Source of the DNA: Amphritea atlantica
GTDB lineage: Bacteria > Pseudomonadota > Gammaproteobacteria > Pseudomonadales > Balneatricaceae
Reading direction: 5' to 3'
Assembly (NCBI RefSeq): GCF_018860855.1
Contig: NZ_JAHKQE010000047.1
Location: 33,984 to 97,983 of the forward strand
Length of the DNA: 64,000 nucleotides
Shown here in pieces: positions 47,315 through 57,000 of this stretch; the first letter of the stretch is position 1, and the number at the start of each line of letters is the position of its first letter. Made by a program: the position numbers and the translations under genes. The notes beneath the pieces are model-generated. The model had not been told where the DNA came from, did not search any database, and worked only from the letters and a program-made list of their open reading frames with translations.

Positions 47315-48238
47315 ATGACAAATGATGGTCTGAAACAAACGGTAGTGGCGAAGTCAGATAAGCTCTCGCAGATAGCGCAGTTGCCACAAGCAACCAGGGA
47401 TCGCATTGCACACATCGATTTCACCTTATTATTTAAGGGCGAAGCTGTACGGGCGGATTTAGTCGATCGCTTCAGCATAGCTGCTGCACAAGCAACGAAA
47501 GACTTCACAATGTACCGAGAGCTTGCACCAGGCAACATTGAGTATGACCAAAAGCTCAAGTTGCATAAGCGTGGTGAAGCATTTGAACCTTTGTTCGACT
47601 ATGACGTTGTGAGAACACTGGCAACCATTAGCCAAGGGTACGGAGATGGCTTTACTGGAAAGGTAAAACCACCACTGGCTTGTGAAGCGCCTTATCACCT
47701 TAACAAGCCGAGTTTATCGATAGTAGCGAAAGTCACCGAGGCCATTCACAAAGGCAAAGCCTTGAGTATCACCTATGTGTCGTTATCGAGTGGTGAAACA
47801 ACGCGCGAAATTGTGCCGCATACGCTGGTGGACAATGGCCTGCGTTGGCATGTTCGTGGTTTCGACCGCAAGCATGGTGAGTTCCGTGACTTTGTGCTGA
47901 CCCGAATTAAAGCAGCGATTGTGCTTGAAGACTCTACGTTGTCTGAAGCTGAACTAGAAACCCAGGATCGGCAATGGAATCGATTTGTAGAGCTTGAGTT
48001 AGTGCCGCACCCGCTCATAGAGCATAGCGAAGCGATTGAACTGGATTATGGCATGACGGGTGGCGTGATGAAGGTCGAGATCAGAGCGGCAACCGCTGGC
48101 TATTTGCTTCGCCAATGGCATGTTGATTGTTCTACGGAACACTCATTAATGGGCTTTGAGTATCAGCTTTGGTTGCGTAACAGCCAAGCACTTTATGGTG
48201 TCACAAACTTAAGCATTGCACCGGGCAGAACAAGTTAA
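47315..48238 (+). CDS. WYL-domain transcriptional regulator (BrxR/CapW-like)
   Basis: 307 residues. The N-terminal third is a winged helix-turn-helix (FKGEAVRADLVDRFSIAAAQATKDFTMYREL). The WYL domain follows from about residue 145 (GKALSITYVSLSSGETTREIVPHTLVDNGLRWHVRGFDRKHGEFRDFVLTRI). A C-terminal extension completes the BrxR/CapW/DrmW-like layout. Such regulators repress nearby phage-defence operons and may respond to nucleotide or nucleic-acid ligands. It ends 147 bp upstream of mad1 on the same strand. Confidence 0.88.
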   Translation: MTNDGLKQTVVAKSDKLSQIAQLPQATRDRIAHIDFTLLFKGEAVRADLVDRFSIAAAQATKDFTMYRELAPGNIEYDQKLKLHKRGEAFEPLFDYDVVRTLATISQGYGDGFTGKVKPPLACEAPYHLNKPSLSIVAKVTEAIHKGKALSITYVSLSSGETTREIVPHTLVDNGLRWHVRGFDRKHGEFRDFVLTRIKAAIVLEDSTLSEAELETQDRQWNRFVELELVPHPLIEHSEAIELDYGMTGGVMKVEIRAATAGYLLRQWHVDCSTEHSLMGFEYQLWLRNSQALYGVTNLSIAPGRTS

Positions 48239-48385
48239 TCGAACCAGTAAACATGAAGATTATTGTTTAAAAAGTTAAATTATTTGATTTTAACTCAAAT
48301 AAATTGAGAAAAATCACAGTTGTGGTAGGTTGTGCACAGTGATAAAACCCCAAGTTTATGGTTAAGAAAACACCGTGGAGAGAGC

Positions 48386-48613
48386 ATGATCCGCTGCCAC
48401 CTAGCCCGATTAATGGGTGAGAGAAAAATGCGCATTAGCGACGTGATGCGAGAAACCGGCCTAAGCCGCACAACAGTCACGCTACTTTACAAAGAAACCG
48501 CGCTCAAGGTGGACTTGGAGGCGCTCGATAAGCTGTGTGATTTGTTTGATTGTGAAATCCAAGATCTATTACAAAAATCGCCAGCAGAAACCGAATTTAA
48601 TGAGAACAAGTAA
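48386..48613 (+). CDS. mad1: MADS regulator MAD1, Cro/CI-type helix-turn-helix
   Basis: 75 residues from the ATG at 48386, with GGAGAG upstream; a GTG at 48332 would add 18 residues. The body MIRCHLARLMGERKMRISDVMRETGLSRTTVTLLYKE is an XRE-family helix-turn-helix, and FDCEIQDLLQ ends the domain. It shares its stop base with the next start (TAATG). In published MADS loci the first gene is an HTH protein. It may tune expression so the methylase acts first. Confidence 0.8.
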   Translation: MIRCHLARLMGERKMRISDVMRETGLSRTTVTLLYKETALKVDLEALDKLCDLFDCEIQDLLQKSPAETEFNENK

Positions 48614-50667
48614 TGACAACAGCCAACGATAAAAAGCCATCAGAAGTACTCGCCATCGAAGACGGCATGACGCTGGATTACTTAACTAATAATCCAATAA
48701 AAGAAACGCCTAAAGAATTGGTTCGTCAAAAAACCTTACGCGCCTTGTTCCATGAATACGGCATCAGTGCTGAAGATATGGAGCTTGACGTAAAAGTTAA
48801 AATTGATGGCAAACAGAAGAAAATTGATATCGCCATTTTCGAGCATGGTGCTGATCATATTCCTGAGAATATCCGCCGTATTGTTATCTGTGATAAAGAG
48901 CCGAAAAAAGGCAAAAAATCCGCAGTAAAAATGCGTGATCACGACCAGGCGCATAAAGATCTTCAGTTGATGGAAGATATGATGCGTGAACAGGTTGGCG
49001 ATAAGTACGTGCTAGAAAAGTGCCAGTGGGGTTTATGGACCAACGGCATCGAATTTTTCTTTGTTGAAAAAGAAGAGTCACGTTTCGATACCAAGTTCAA
49101 CGCAGTTGGTGATTGGCCATTAGCAGATGAGACTCTGGGGAGTCGAGATGTTGCATCAAATGCGCAACTAAGAACCGCTGACCGTGAGATGCTGCTCACT
49201 GCATTCCGTCGTTGTCATAACTTTATTCATGGTAACGAAGGTATGCCTAAAGATGCGGCATTCTGGCAGTTTTTATACCTTATCTTCTCTAAAATGTACG
49301 ATGAGCGCATCGGCAATCGAGATCGCGAATTTTGGGCATCGCCAACGGAGCAGTTTGACGACGAAGGCCGCAAGAAAATCAGAACGCGCATCAACCCACT
49401 ATTTGAAAAGGTGAAAAAAGCCTACCCAGAAATTTTTACAGGCAATGAAGAAATTACTTTGTCAGATCGGGCTTTGGCATTCATGGTATCTGAACTTGCT
49501 AAGTACGATTTTACCCGTACTGAAATGGATGCCAAAGGTGCTGCCTATCAGGAAGTGGTTGGCGACAACCTACGTGGTGATCGTGGTCAATACTTTACGC
49601 CTCGGGGTGCAATCAAACTGATTGTGGAAATGATGGCACCACAACCACACGAAAAAGTATTGGACCCGTCATGTGGCACAGGTGGTTTTCTTGAGCAAAC
49701 TTTAAGCTTCATTAACAGAAAGCTTTGTGAAGAGGAAGAAGTCAAATTAGGGGCTGAAACCACAGAAGAATTCATCTCTATTCAGCAACAAATTAAAAAG
49801 TTTGCCGAAAATAATCTGTTTGGTTGTGACTTTGACCCCTTCTTGTGCCGTGCATCGCAAATGAATGTGGTAATGGCAAGTAATGCCATGGCTAACATTT
49901 ATCACATGAATTCATTGGAATACCCTCACGGGCATTTGAAAGGTGTAGAACCAGCCAAAAGTAAAATTCCAGTTGGCGATTCAAGCGGTAAAGACGGCAG
50001 TATTGATGTCATCTTAACTAACCCGCCGTTTGGTTCAGATATCCCAGTTACCGATAAACAAATTCTTGAGCAGTTTGATCTAGCGTACATTTGGGAGCGC
50101 ACTGAAAACGGTGGCTTTAGAAAAACAGAGCGCCGTAAAGATGCAGTTTCGCCCGAGATTTTGTTTATTGAACGTTGCGTGCAATGGCTTAAGCAAGGTG
50201 GTCGTATGGGGATCGTGTTGCCTGACGGCATTCTAGGTAACCCAGGTGATGAGTATATTCGCTGGTGGTTAATGCAAGAGTGCTGGGTGCTTGGTTGTGT
50301 CGACTTACCTGTTGAGTCATTTATCGTTGAAGCTAACGTAAACATCTTAACTAGCCTGCTGTTCTTGAAAAAGAAAACCGATACTGAAAAAGATGCCATT
50401 GCCATCGGTGGAGAGCCCGAATACCCAGTATTTATGGCGGTTGCAGAAAAAGTAGGCTTCGATCGTCGTGGTAATACGCTGTATGAGCGACACCCAGACG
50501 GCGAAGAGAAAGTTATCGAAGAAGAAGTTGAAGAACGTATTCGCATTAACGGCCAAAATGTGGTGCGTAAGCTGAAGCGTCGAAGCAAAATATTGGATGA
50601 CGACCTGCCAAAAATCGCTAAAGCCTGGAAAGAGTTTCGCGCGAACAACCCGGAGCCATCGGTATGA
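48613..50667 (+). CDS. mad2: N6-adenine DNA methyltransferase MAD2 (HsdM-like)
   Basis: 684 residues. An N-terminal type I restriction (HSDR_N-like) part precedes the methylase core. The SAM motif is DPSCGTGGF from residue 351, and the catalytic NPPF is at 470-473, the gamma-type N6-adenine layout of HsdM. It should modify host sites chosen by the specificity subunit MAD5. It overlaps mad3 by 4 bp (ATGA). No HsdR-type motor nuclease is present, so this is not a standard type I restriction system. Confidence 0.92.
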   Translation: MTTANDKKPSEVLAIEDGMTLDYLTNNPIKETPKELVRQKTLRALFHEYGISAEDMELDVKVKIDGKQKKIDIAIFEHGADHIPENIRRIVICDKEPKKGKKSAVKMRDHDQAHKDLQLMEDMMREQVGDKYVLEKCQWGLWTNGIEFFFVEKEESRFDTKFNAVGDWPLADETLGSRDVASNAQLRTADREMLLTAFRRCHNFIHGNEGMPKDAAFWQFLYLIFSKMYDERIGNRDREFWASPTEQFDDEGRKKIRTRINPLFEKVKKAYPEIFTGNEEITLSDRALAFMVSELAKYDFTRTEMDAKGAAYQEVVGDNLRGDRGQYFTPRGAIKLIVEMMAPQPHEKVLDPSCGTGGFLEQTLSFINRKLCEEEEVKLGAETTEEFISIQQQIKKFAENNLFGCDFDPFLCRASQMNVVMASNAMANIYHMNSLEYPHGHLKGVEPAKSKIPVGDSSGKDGSIDVILTNPPFGSDIPVTDKQILEQFDLAYIWERTENGGFRKTERRKDAVSPEILFIERCVQWLKQGGRMGIVLPDGILGNPGDEYIRWWLMQECWVLGCVDLPVESFIVEANVNILTSLLFLKKKTDTEKDAIAIGGEPEYPVFMAVAEKVGFDRRGNTLYERHPDGEEKVIEEEVEERIRINGQNVVRKLKRRSKILDDDLPKIAKAWKEFRANNPEPSV

Positions 50668-51959
50668 TCTCAAGGATAGAGGCCTATAAATACCGCTGCT
50701 TTAATACGCTGGATCTCGCCTTAGAGCAGCAGCATGTCTTTGCAGGCTCTAATGGTTCAGGTAAAACAACGCTACTGGATATCCCAGCTTTGTTTGGTGA
50801 TTTATTGAGCGTATCGGATATAAACGATGCGTTCTTTAAACCCACCAATGGCAGAGAACGCGCTCGCGCAGACGCAGCCAAAGAAGTTGTTCATCAGCTT
50901 CGAGGCGAGTACTTTATTTTGGCACTGGAAGTGCGCTTGCCTCCTTCAATTATTGAAGAGTTGTTAAGGGGCGCTAGCGATGCTTGGCTGAAAAAATTCC
51001 AGAAGATTGAATTAAGACCCGATACTGCGCGATACGAAATATCGTTCAGAATAAACCAGGATAAATTTCAAGTTACAGAAGAGCACTTAACGCTTTTTCC
51101 AAATAATGAGTTGCGCCCAGAGCATGGCATGGGTCTTATTGGCGTAGATGATTTCAGGCGCAGTGCGCCTTGGTTTAAGGTGTTATCGCGCAGTTTAGGT
51201 ACCAAGGTTAAATACCAGGCAGAGTATCAAGCTGGAAAATCATCCATCCTTGAATTTGGCCTACGAGATAGCCAATTAGCCCTAGCCGCGCTACCTGCTG
51301 ATCATGATTTATACCCCGCAGCGCTATGGCTACAAGAGTTTCTTATACAAGGCTCACATTGCTACGAGCCACAATGGCCTGCAATGCGATTAGCTGCATC
51401 GCCAAGAGATAAGCACGCCTTTAAAGCGGACGGGAGTAGTTTACCTTGGCAAGTGCATGCCTTGCAGCATCGCGATCCCGAAGGCTTAAATGAATGGCTA
51501 GAGTTGGTGCAAATGGCGCTGCCTTCTATTGCCAAAATTGAAGCCAAGCAGCGTATCGATGATAGCTTTTGTTACCTAGAAGTAACCTATAGCAACGGTA
51601 TGGTAGTGCCTTCGAGCGGCTTGTCGCACGGAACTCTGCATATCTTAGCGTTGACAATTATTCCGTATTTGCAAAATGCACCTAAGATCATCACCTTGGA
51701 GGAGCCTGAGAACGGTATTCATCCTAAGGCAATCGATGCGGTGTTAGAAGCGTTAAAGCTCACCTCTGATACGCAACTGTGGCTATCAACGCACTCGCCC
51801 GTTGTGCTCGCCAATACCGAAGTCGAGCAAATCATTACCATGCGCTTTAACCAAGACGGCGCAACAGAAGTATTAAAAGGCCATGAACACCCCCGCCTAA
51901 AAACATGGAAGGGCGAAGTGGATTTAGGAACCCTATTTGCGGCCGGAGTGTTGGAATAA
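50664..51959 (+). CDS. mad3: AAA family ATPase MAD3
   Basis: 431 residues. Walker A GSNGSGKTT is at residues 28-36; Walker B ITLEEPENGIHP has Glu346-Glu347; the switch LSTHSPVVL follows. The wide gap between the motifs and the ABC/SMC-like C-terminal core are typical of the OLD-like AAA_21 ATPases. Similar ATPases work with Toprim effectors. Here the next gene encodes a small protein with Toprim-like motifs (mad4), supporting a paired role. Confidence 0.88.
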   Translation: MISRIEAYKYRCFNTLDLALEQQHVFAGSNGSGKTTLLDIPALFGDLLSVSDINDAFFKPTNGRERARADAAKEVVHQLRGEYFILALEVRLPPSIIEELLRGASDAWLKKFQKIELRPDTARYEISFRINQDKFQVTEEHLTLFPNNELRPEHGMGLIGVDDFRRSAPWFKVLSRSLGTKVKYQAEYQAGKSSILEFGLRDSQLALAALPADHDLYPAALWLQEFLIQGSHCYEPQWPAMRLAASPRDKHAFKADGSSLPWQVHALQHRDPEGLNEWLELVQMALPSIAKIEAKQRIDDSFCYLEVTYSNGMVVPSSGLSHGTLHILALTIIPYLQNAPKIITLEEPENGIHPKAIDAVLEALKLTSDTQLWLSTHSPVVLANTEVEQIITMRFNQDGATEVLKGHEHPRLKTWKGEVDLGTLFAAGVLE

Positions 51960-51961
51960 TC

Positions 51962-52618
51962 ATGAGAGATATTGTTTTTTTAGTAGCCGACGGTGAAATG
52001 CAAGCCACGGTAGAAGGCTTTTTCGAAAATCCGGCGTTTGATGCACGACTGCAATGCGCCAGATTTGAATTCGACACCAAGCAAGATTTAATCAAACACC
52101 CAAGAAAAGATCCGGGTGTTTATCAGGATGGTCATAACCTGCTGAAAAGCTATGTTGATACCCATAACTACGCGGTTGTTATGGTCGACTTTGCGTTTAA
52201 TGACAACCTACAAACAATGGATTACCAGCAGTTCTGTGAAAAGATTAAAGCCAATATGCGTGCCGCAGGTTGGCCTGACGAGCGCTTTTTTGTCATGGCA
52301 ATCAACCCTGAGCTGGAAGTATTGATGTGGCAAGCGGATACCCGACGAATTGAGTCAGTATTTGATTATCCAGGTGCTAGTGGCAGCCTGAGAGCTTGGT
52401 TGCAAGAAAGAAACCTTTGGGATGCGGATGAACTTAAACCTGCCGATCCTAAAGCAGCAATTGATGCGGTAAGAGGCCAAAACTGGGGGCGGAAAAAGAC
52501 CCACTCTCAGCTGTTTAAGCGCATTGCCAAAGATGTGTCTTTTAGAGGTTGTGAAGATGAGTCGTTTAATGGCTTATTGCACCAGATTCAGGCTTGGTAT
52601 CCGAGGGGTTACGCATGA
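51962..52618 (+). CDS. mad4: MAD4, possible Toprim-like partner of the ATPase
   Basis: 218 residues from the ATG at 51962, 2 bp after mad3. Motifs compare with DUF4276/Toprim-like proteins: FLVADGEMQATVEGFF near residue 6 (acidic Glu12 in the loop), VVMVDFAFND (Asp76 and Asp81) and INPELEVLMW. The first two match the Glu and DxD-like positions of Toprim in order and spacing but are not exact, so the enzymatic state is uncertain. Position between MAD3 and MAD5 matches the published mad4 slot. It overlaps mad5 by 4 bp. Confidence 0.7.
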   Translation: MRDIVFLVADGEMQATVEGFFENPAFDARLQCARFEFDTKQDLIKHPRKDPGVYQDGHNLLKSYVDTHNYAVVMVDFAFNDNLQTMDYQQFCEKIKANMRAAGWPDERFFVMAINPELEVLMWQADTRRIESVFDYPGASGSLRAWLQERNLWDADELKPADPKAAIDAVRGQNWGRKKTHSQLFKRIAKDVSFRGCEDESFNGLLHQIQAWYPRGYA

Positions 52619-54030
52619 TTATTAAAAAGGTGCTTAGCACTTGGTTTCAAGAAACCGGATTGCGTTTAGATTGTGCTCCATATGCCACTGGTGCTCTAGA
52701 GGCGAAGCAAGCTCTACGTGATTTGGATTCAGAATGCGATCACTTGGGAGAGCTCACTGCTGGTTATAAAGGTGGGATCTACAATGGCCCAGTATTTAAA
52801 CGTAATTATGTTCAGCACGAAGAGTATGGGGTTAAATTCTTAACAACGAGTAGCATGATTCAGGCGAGAATGAATAGAGTATCTTTGCTAAAGAAAGAAG
52901 ATGCATATTCAAAGAAACTATCCTATTTGGAGCTGAAAAAAGGCATGACGATGATTTCATGCTCTGGAACCATTGGCCGTATGGTTTACACGCGCAGAAC
53001 AATGGATGGTACTTGGTCATGCCAAGATATGCTTAAGGTAGTATGTGACACAGATAAAGTCCAAAGTGGTTATACCTATGCATTTTTAGCAAGCAAGTTT
53101 GGTGTTCCAATAATTACATCCAGTACATACGGGGCAATTATTCCCCACATTGAGCCGGAGCATATCGCTAATCTTCCAATTCCTAGATTTGCTAAATCGC
53201 TAGAAAATGAGATTCACGAGAAGGTAGATAAAGCTTCAGAGTATAGAAGTGATAGCGAAGAATTGTTAGATAAAGCGGGGAAAATGGTAAACGCAAAATT
53301 TTCATTTCCGGAGAAGCTTGCTATTTCACACCGTATCTTTACTCATTCAGCAGCATCATCATCGTTAGTACAAAAACGTATGGATGCAACTTATCACGAT
53401 CAAATTGCTCAATTCAGTGATGAACTGATCGAAAAAGCTGGAGCTGAAAACAATCTTGCAGAGCTAGGTATCCGAGCATTAGAAGGCAATAGGATGAAGC
53501 AAATTTTCACCGGTGAAGACTACGGCGTTCCTTTCTTTACAAGTGGAGAGATATTCAGAGCTGATGTTACACCTGAGCGCTTTTTGCTTAGAAAGTCACT
53601 GAAAGGTGATGAGGTGTGGCAGACTCGAGAAGAAGATTTGTTAATCGCAAGAAGCGGGCAAGTTGGTGGGATTATTGGTACGGGAGTTTGGGCAGATTCA
53701 AGATTTGATGGAGCTTGTGTATCGCCTCACGTTCTAAAGTTGAGGACGACAAATCAAAGCGTCGACGCTGGTTATCTTTATGCATTTTTATGTTGCACAG
53801 ATGTTGGTTATCGTCAGTTAATTCGTGGTGCAGCAGGTAGCTCAGTTCCATTTCTGTCTATAAATGACATTCTAGCCATAAAGCTACCTAGAATGAGCGA
53901 AGACGATGAAGCCCGAATCGGAGAAATGGTTCGTCAAGCTGGTCGACTGGCCGCTGAAGCCCAACAGCTAGAGAAAGAAGCTGTAAAAATGGTTGAAGAC
54001 GCAATAGAAGCAGCAGCACCAAAGCATTAA
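52615..54030 (+). CDS. mad5: Restriction specificity subunit MAD5 (HsdS-like)
   Basis: 471 residues from the ATG at 52615. Two target-recognition domains are visible: the first near residues 40-200 (GIYNGPVFKRNYV, ISCSGTIGRMVYT, STYGAIIPHIEPEHIANLPIP), the second near 280-440 (RMKQIFTGEDYGVPFFTSGEI, LIARSGQVGGIIGTG, SSVPFLSINDILAIKLP). Conserved helices follow each. These repeats select the two halves of a DNA target for the methylase MAD2. The C terminus is a long helix (LAAEAQQLEKEAVKMVEDA). Confidence 0.9.
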   Translation: MIIKKVLSTWFQETGLRLDCAPYATGALEAKQALRDLDSECDHLGELTAGYKGGIYNGPVFKRNYVQHEEYGVKFLTTSSMIQARMNRVSLLKKEDAYSKKLSYLELKKGMTMISCSGTIGRMVYTRRTMDGTWSCQDMLKVVCDTDKVQSGYTYAFLASKFGVPIITSSTYGAIIPHIEPEHIANLPIPRFAKSLENEIHEKVDKASEYRSDSEELLDKAGKMVNAKFSFPEKLAISHRIFTHSAASSSLVQKRMDATYHDQIAQFSDELIEKAGAENNLAELGIRALEGNRMKQIFTGEDYGVPFFTSGEIFRADVTPERFLLRKSLKGDEVWQTREEDLLIARSGQVGGIIGTGVWADSRFDGACVSPHVLKLRTTNQSVDAGYLYAFLCCTDVGYRQLIRGAAGSSVPFLSINDILAIKLPRMSEDDEARIGEMVRQAGRLAAEAQQLEKEAVKMVEDAIEAAAPKH

Positions 54031-54039
54031 GGAGAGGTT

Positions 54040-57000
54040 ATGGCACAGGTATTTGCAATTGGTGATGTGGTTAACGATGAAGAGCGTAAAGCCATCGCTT
54101 GGTTAAAAGAAAAGTTACCAGACGATTACTTTATTATTCATAGCTTTGAAGTTGAACAGTATGACCAGCTGTTTGAAGTGGATATCTGTGTTGTAGCGCC
54201 CCATGCTATTTACTTGGTGGATGCCAAGGGCATCCACGGAAAAGTTGAGGTGGATGGCACCATGTGGCACACCGCCCACAACAGCTATCGTTCACCGCTA
54301 CCTAAATTACGCGGCAATGCAAAGTCGTTATCGGGCCTCATTTGTAAGCAGAATCGCGCAAATAGAGATTTAAAAAACATCTATGTGGATACTGCGGTGG
54401 TGCTCACCATAGATGATTGCGAGTTCAAGGACCAAGAAGATCGCGAGCGCGGCCATGTAGTGGCTCTAAAAAACAGCACTCGTTTCTTCACCGACAGTGC
54501 CCGTATTCCAGAGCGCTTTGAGCGCAATGTGACTAAGTACATTCAGATTATCGCAGAGGCCTTGGGGAAATCGGCGAAAAAGCGCAGCCATGGTGTACGT
54601 TTTGGTAACTGGGAAGTGGCTGAAACCTTGACCGATAATCAGTACTTTACGGAATACCGTGTATTTAACATTACTGCTGGCCGCAAAGGCGGTACTGTGC
54701 TGGCTAAAGCCTATAAAGCCGACCCTTACCTGCCAGATGAAGAACGCAGCAAGCAAAAGCGCCTGATTGAAAATGCTTATCGTGCCATTGCAAAAATGCC
54801 CTCGCATTCTGCCATCATTGGTGTGAAAGACTTCTTTGTTACCGAAGCGCAAGATAAATACTTGTTATTAACCGATGATATTCCTGGCGAAATCCTTAGC
54901 AAAAAGCTTAAAGACGCAAACTCGCTGCTCACATTGGATCAGAAAAAGCGCATCGTTAATGATTTGTTGTTGGCGTTAGCGCATTTATGCCGCAATGGCG
55001 TAGTCCATCGCAATATTACCCCTGAGCATATCTTAATGGGGGCCGATGGTCAGCCAAGGCTGATTGATTTTGACTACGCTCGGATAGGGGTTGAAAGCAC
55101 CACCACCATTGCCGACGAAGTACAGGAGAGAATTTCTAGCCGTTATAAAGCCCCCGAACTCTGGGCTGATAACCATGCAGCCAGTTGCGCCTCGGATATG
55201 TACAGTTTAGGTCTGGTTATTTTTGAGCTGTTTAGTGGTGACGCGGCCTTTGATTCAGTTACTCAAGCTATCGAGAAATCGTGTCTGCTCAGTACAAAGT
55301 TGAGTGAGCGATATAAACAGCTACCAGCAGAGTTTGATGATTGGCTACAAACCTTATGTCACAAAGAGGCACTGCAACGGCCAAGCCCAGAAGATGCGCA
55401 TGCACAGTTTAATGCACTCTGGCAACCCAAAGCAGCAGTAGAAACTATTGAGCCTAATAAACCCGAACAACTGAGTGTTAAATCGTTAAATGCCCATGAG
55501 CCTTCAGTCAATTACAAGCGCTTACCGAGTGGCTACCAGCTAACCAATAAATACGTCGTGCAGCAACCGCTGGGTAAACCTGGCGGTTTTGGTATTGTGT
55601 ATAAGGTAACCGATACTTTTGGTGATGTTTCGCGTGCGGTGAAGCTAATTTTGAATGATAGAGAATCGGTATTAGAGCGTTTAAAGCAGGAATACCGCAC
55701 CTTGGTAAAACTGCCAGAGCACCCCTATGTGGTAAAGGTGTACGATGCAGACGTATTACCTAACCAAGGCCCGCCTTATATTGTTTTTGAGTACCTTGAA
55801 GGGCTAGATGTGAGTGAGCTGATCCAGCAACGCTCATTAACGGCACACGAAGTGTGGACCATGGCTAAGCAGGTAGCGGAAGGTTTACAGCATTTACACG
55901 AGCACAATATTTTCCACTGTGACATCAAGCCACAAAACCTGATTTGGAAAGACGGTAAAGTTCGTATCATCGATTTTAATGTATCGGTAGATGCTGAAGA
56001 TCTAACCTTAGGGGGCGGTTCACGAAAGTATTTACCACCTGATTTAAGCATTACCGAAACACCGCAAGCCTCTGATTTAATAGACAGGGATTTATATGCC
56101 TTGGGCATTACCCTGTATCGAGCTATGACCGGCGAATACCCATGGGCCAATGTGCAGTGCCCACCTATGGACGAGTTAGCTCGTCACCCTAGTGAGTTTA
56201 CCCAGAGCTTTAATTTAACTGATGATGTTTCGGCGGTCCTGCTAAAACTGATCGCCCCTAAACGAGTTGACCGTTTTGAGTCCGCCGAGCAATTGCTCAA
56301 AGCACTGAATAAAGTGCAGCAGTTGAAAAAGGCGCAAACTTTATCGGAAGAAAGTACTTCGCAGTTTCATTTGCCGCCACTTGCCGACGGCTCTAACCCA
56401 AGTAAATCTGCGTTTCATGATTTTATGCTGACGCTGTATAGCCAAAGTCGTCATTCAAATGCGGGCACCCGTGGCTTAGATGATTACGCAAAGTTAATTT
56501 ACGTAGAAACCGCCTTGGATACCGAGCTTGCTCCTGCAATTCTGGCTGGGCAACTGCGCTTGGTACTAATTACCGGTAATGCCGGTGATGGTAAAACTGC
56601 ATTTTTGCAACAATTGGAGTCTCAGGTTGAGGCGCAAGGAACGAGCGTTCATTTAAACCCACAAGGGAATGGCAGCTGGTTTGAAATAAATGGCCATAAG
56701 TACCTAACTAACTACGATGGTAGTCAAGACGAAGGTAGCAAAGATAATGATGCGGTACTAGAAGAGTTCTTTAGCGTCTATCAAGGTGACGATTCAAATA
56801 CATGGCCACACCACGAGGCTCGTTTAATTGCTATTAACGAAGGCCGTTTGGTCGACTTTTTAAGCCAACACTCGGAAGGTTTTTCCGCTCTAAAAGCTGT
56901 AGTTGAACAAAGTTTAAAATATGGCTCAGTGCAAAGTGACGTGGCGGTAGTAAACCTAAATATGCGTGATGTGCTGGCTTCGACGCAAAGTCAACCTGAG

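Noticed and set aside
48613..54030. Ordinary type I restriction-modification operon
   Set aside because: No hsdR is present, and the surrounding genes match the MADS order better.
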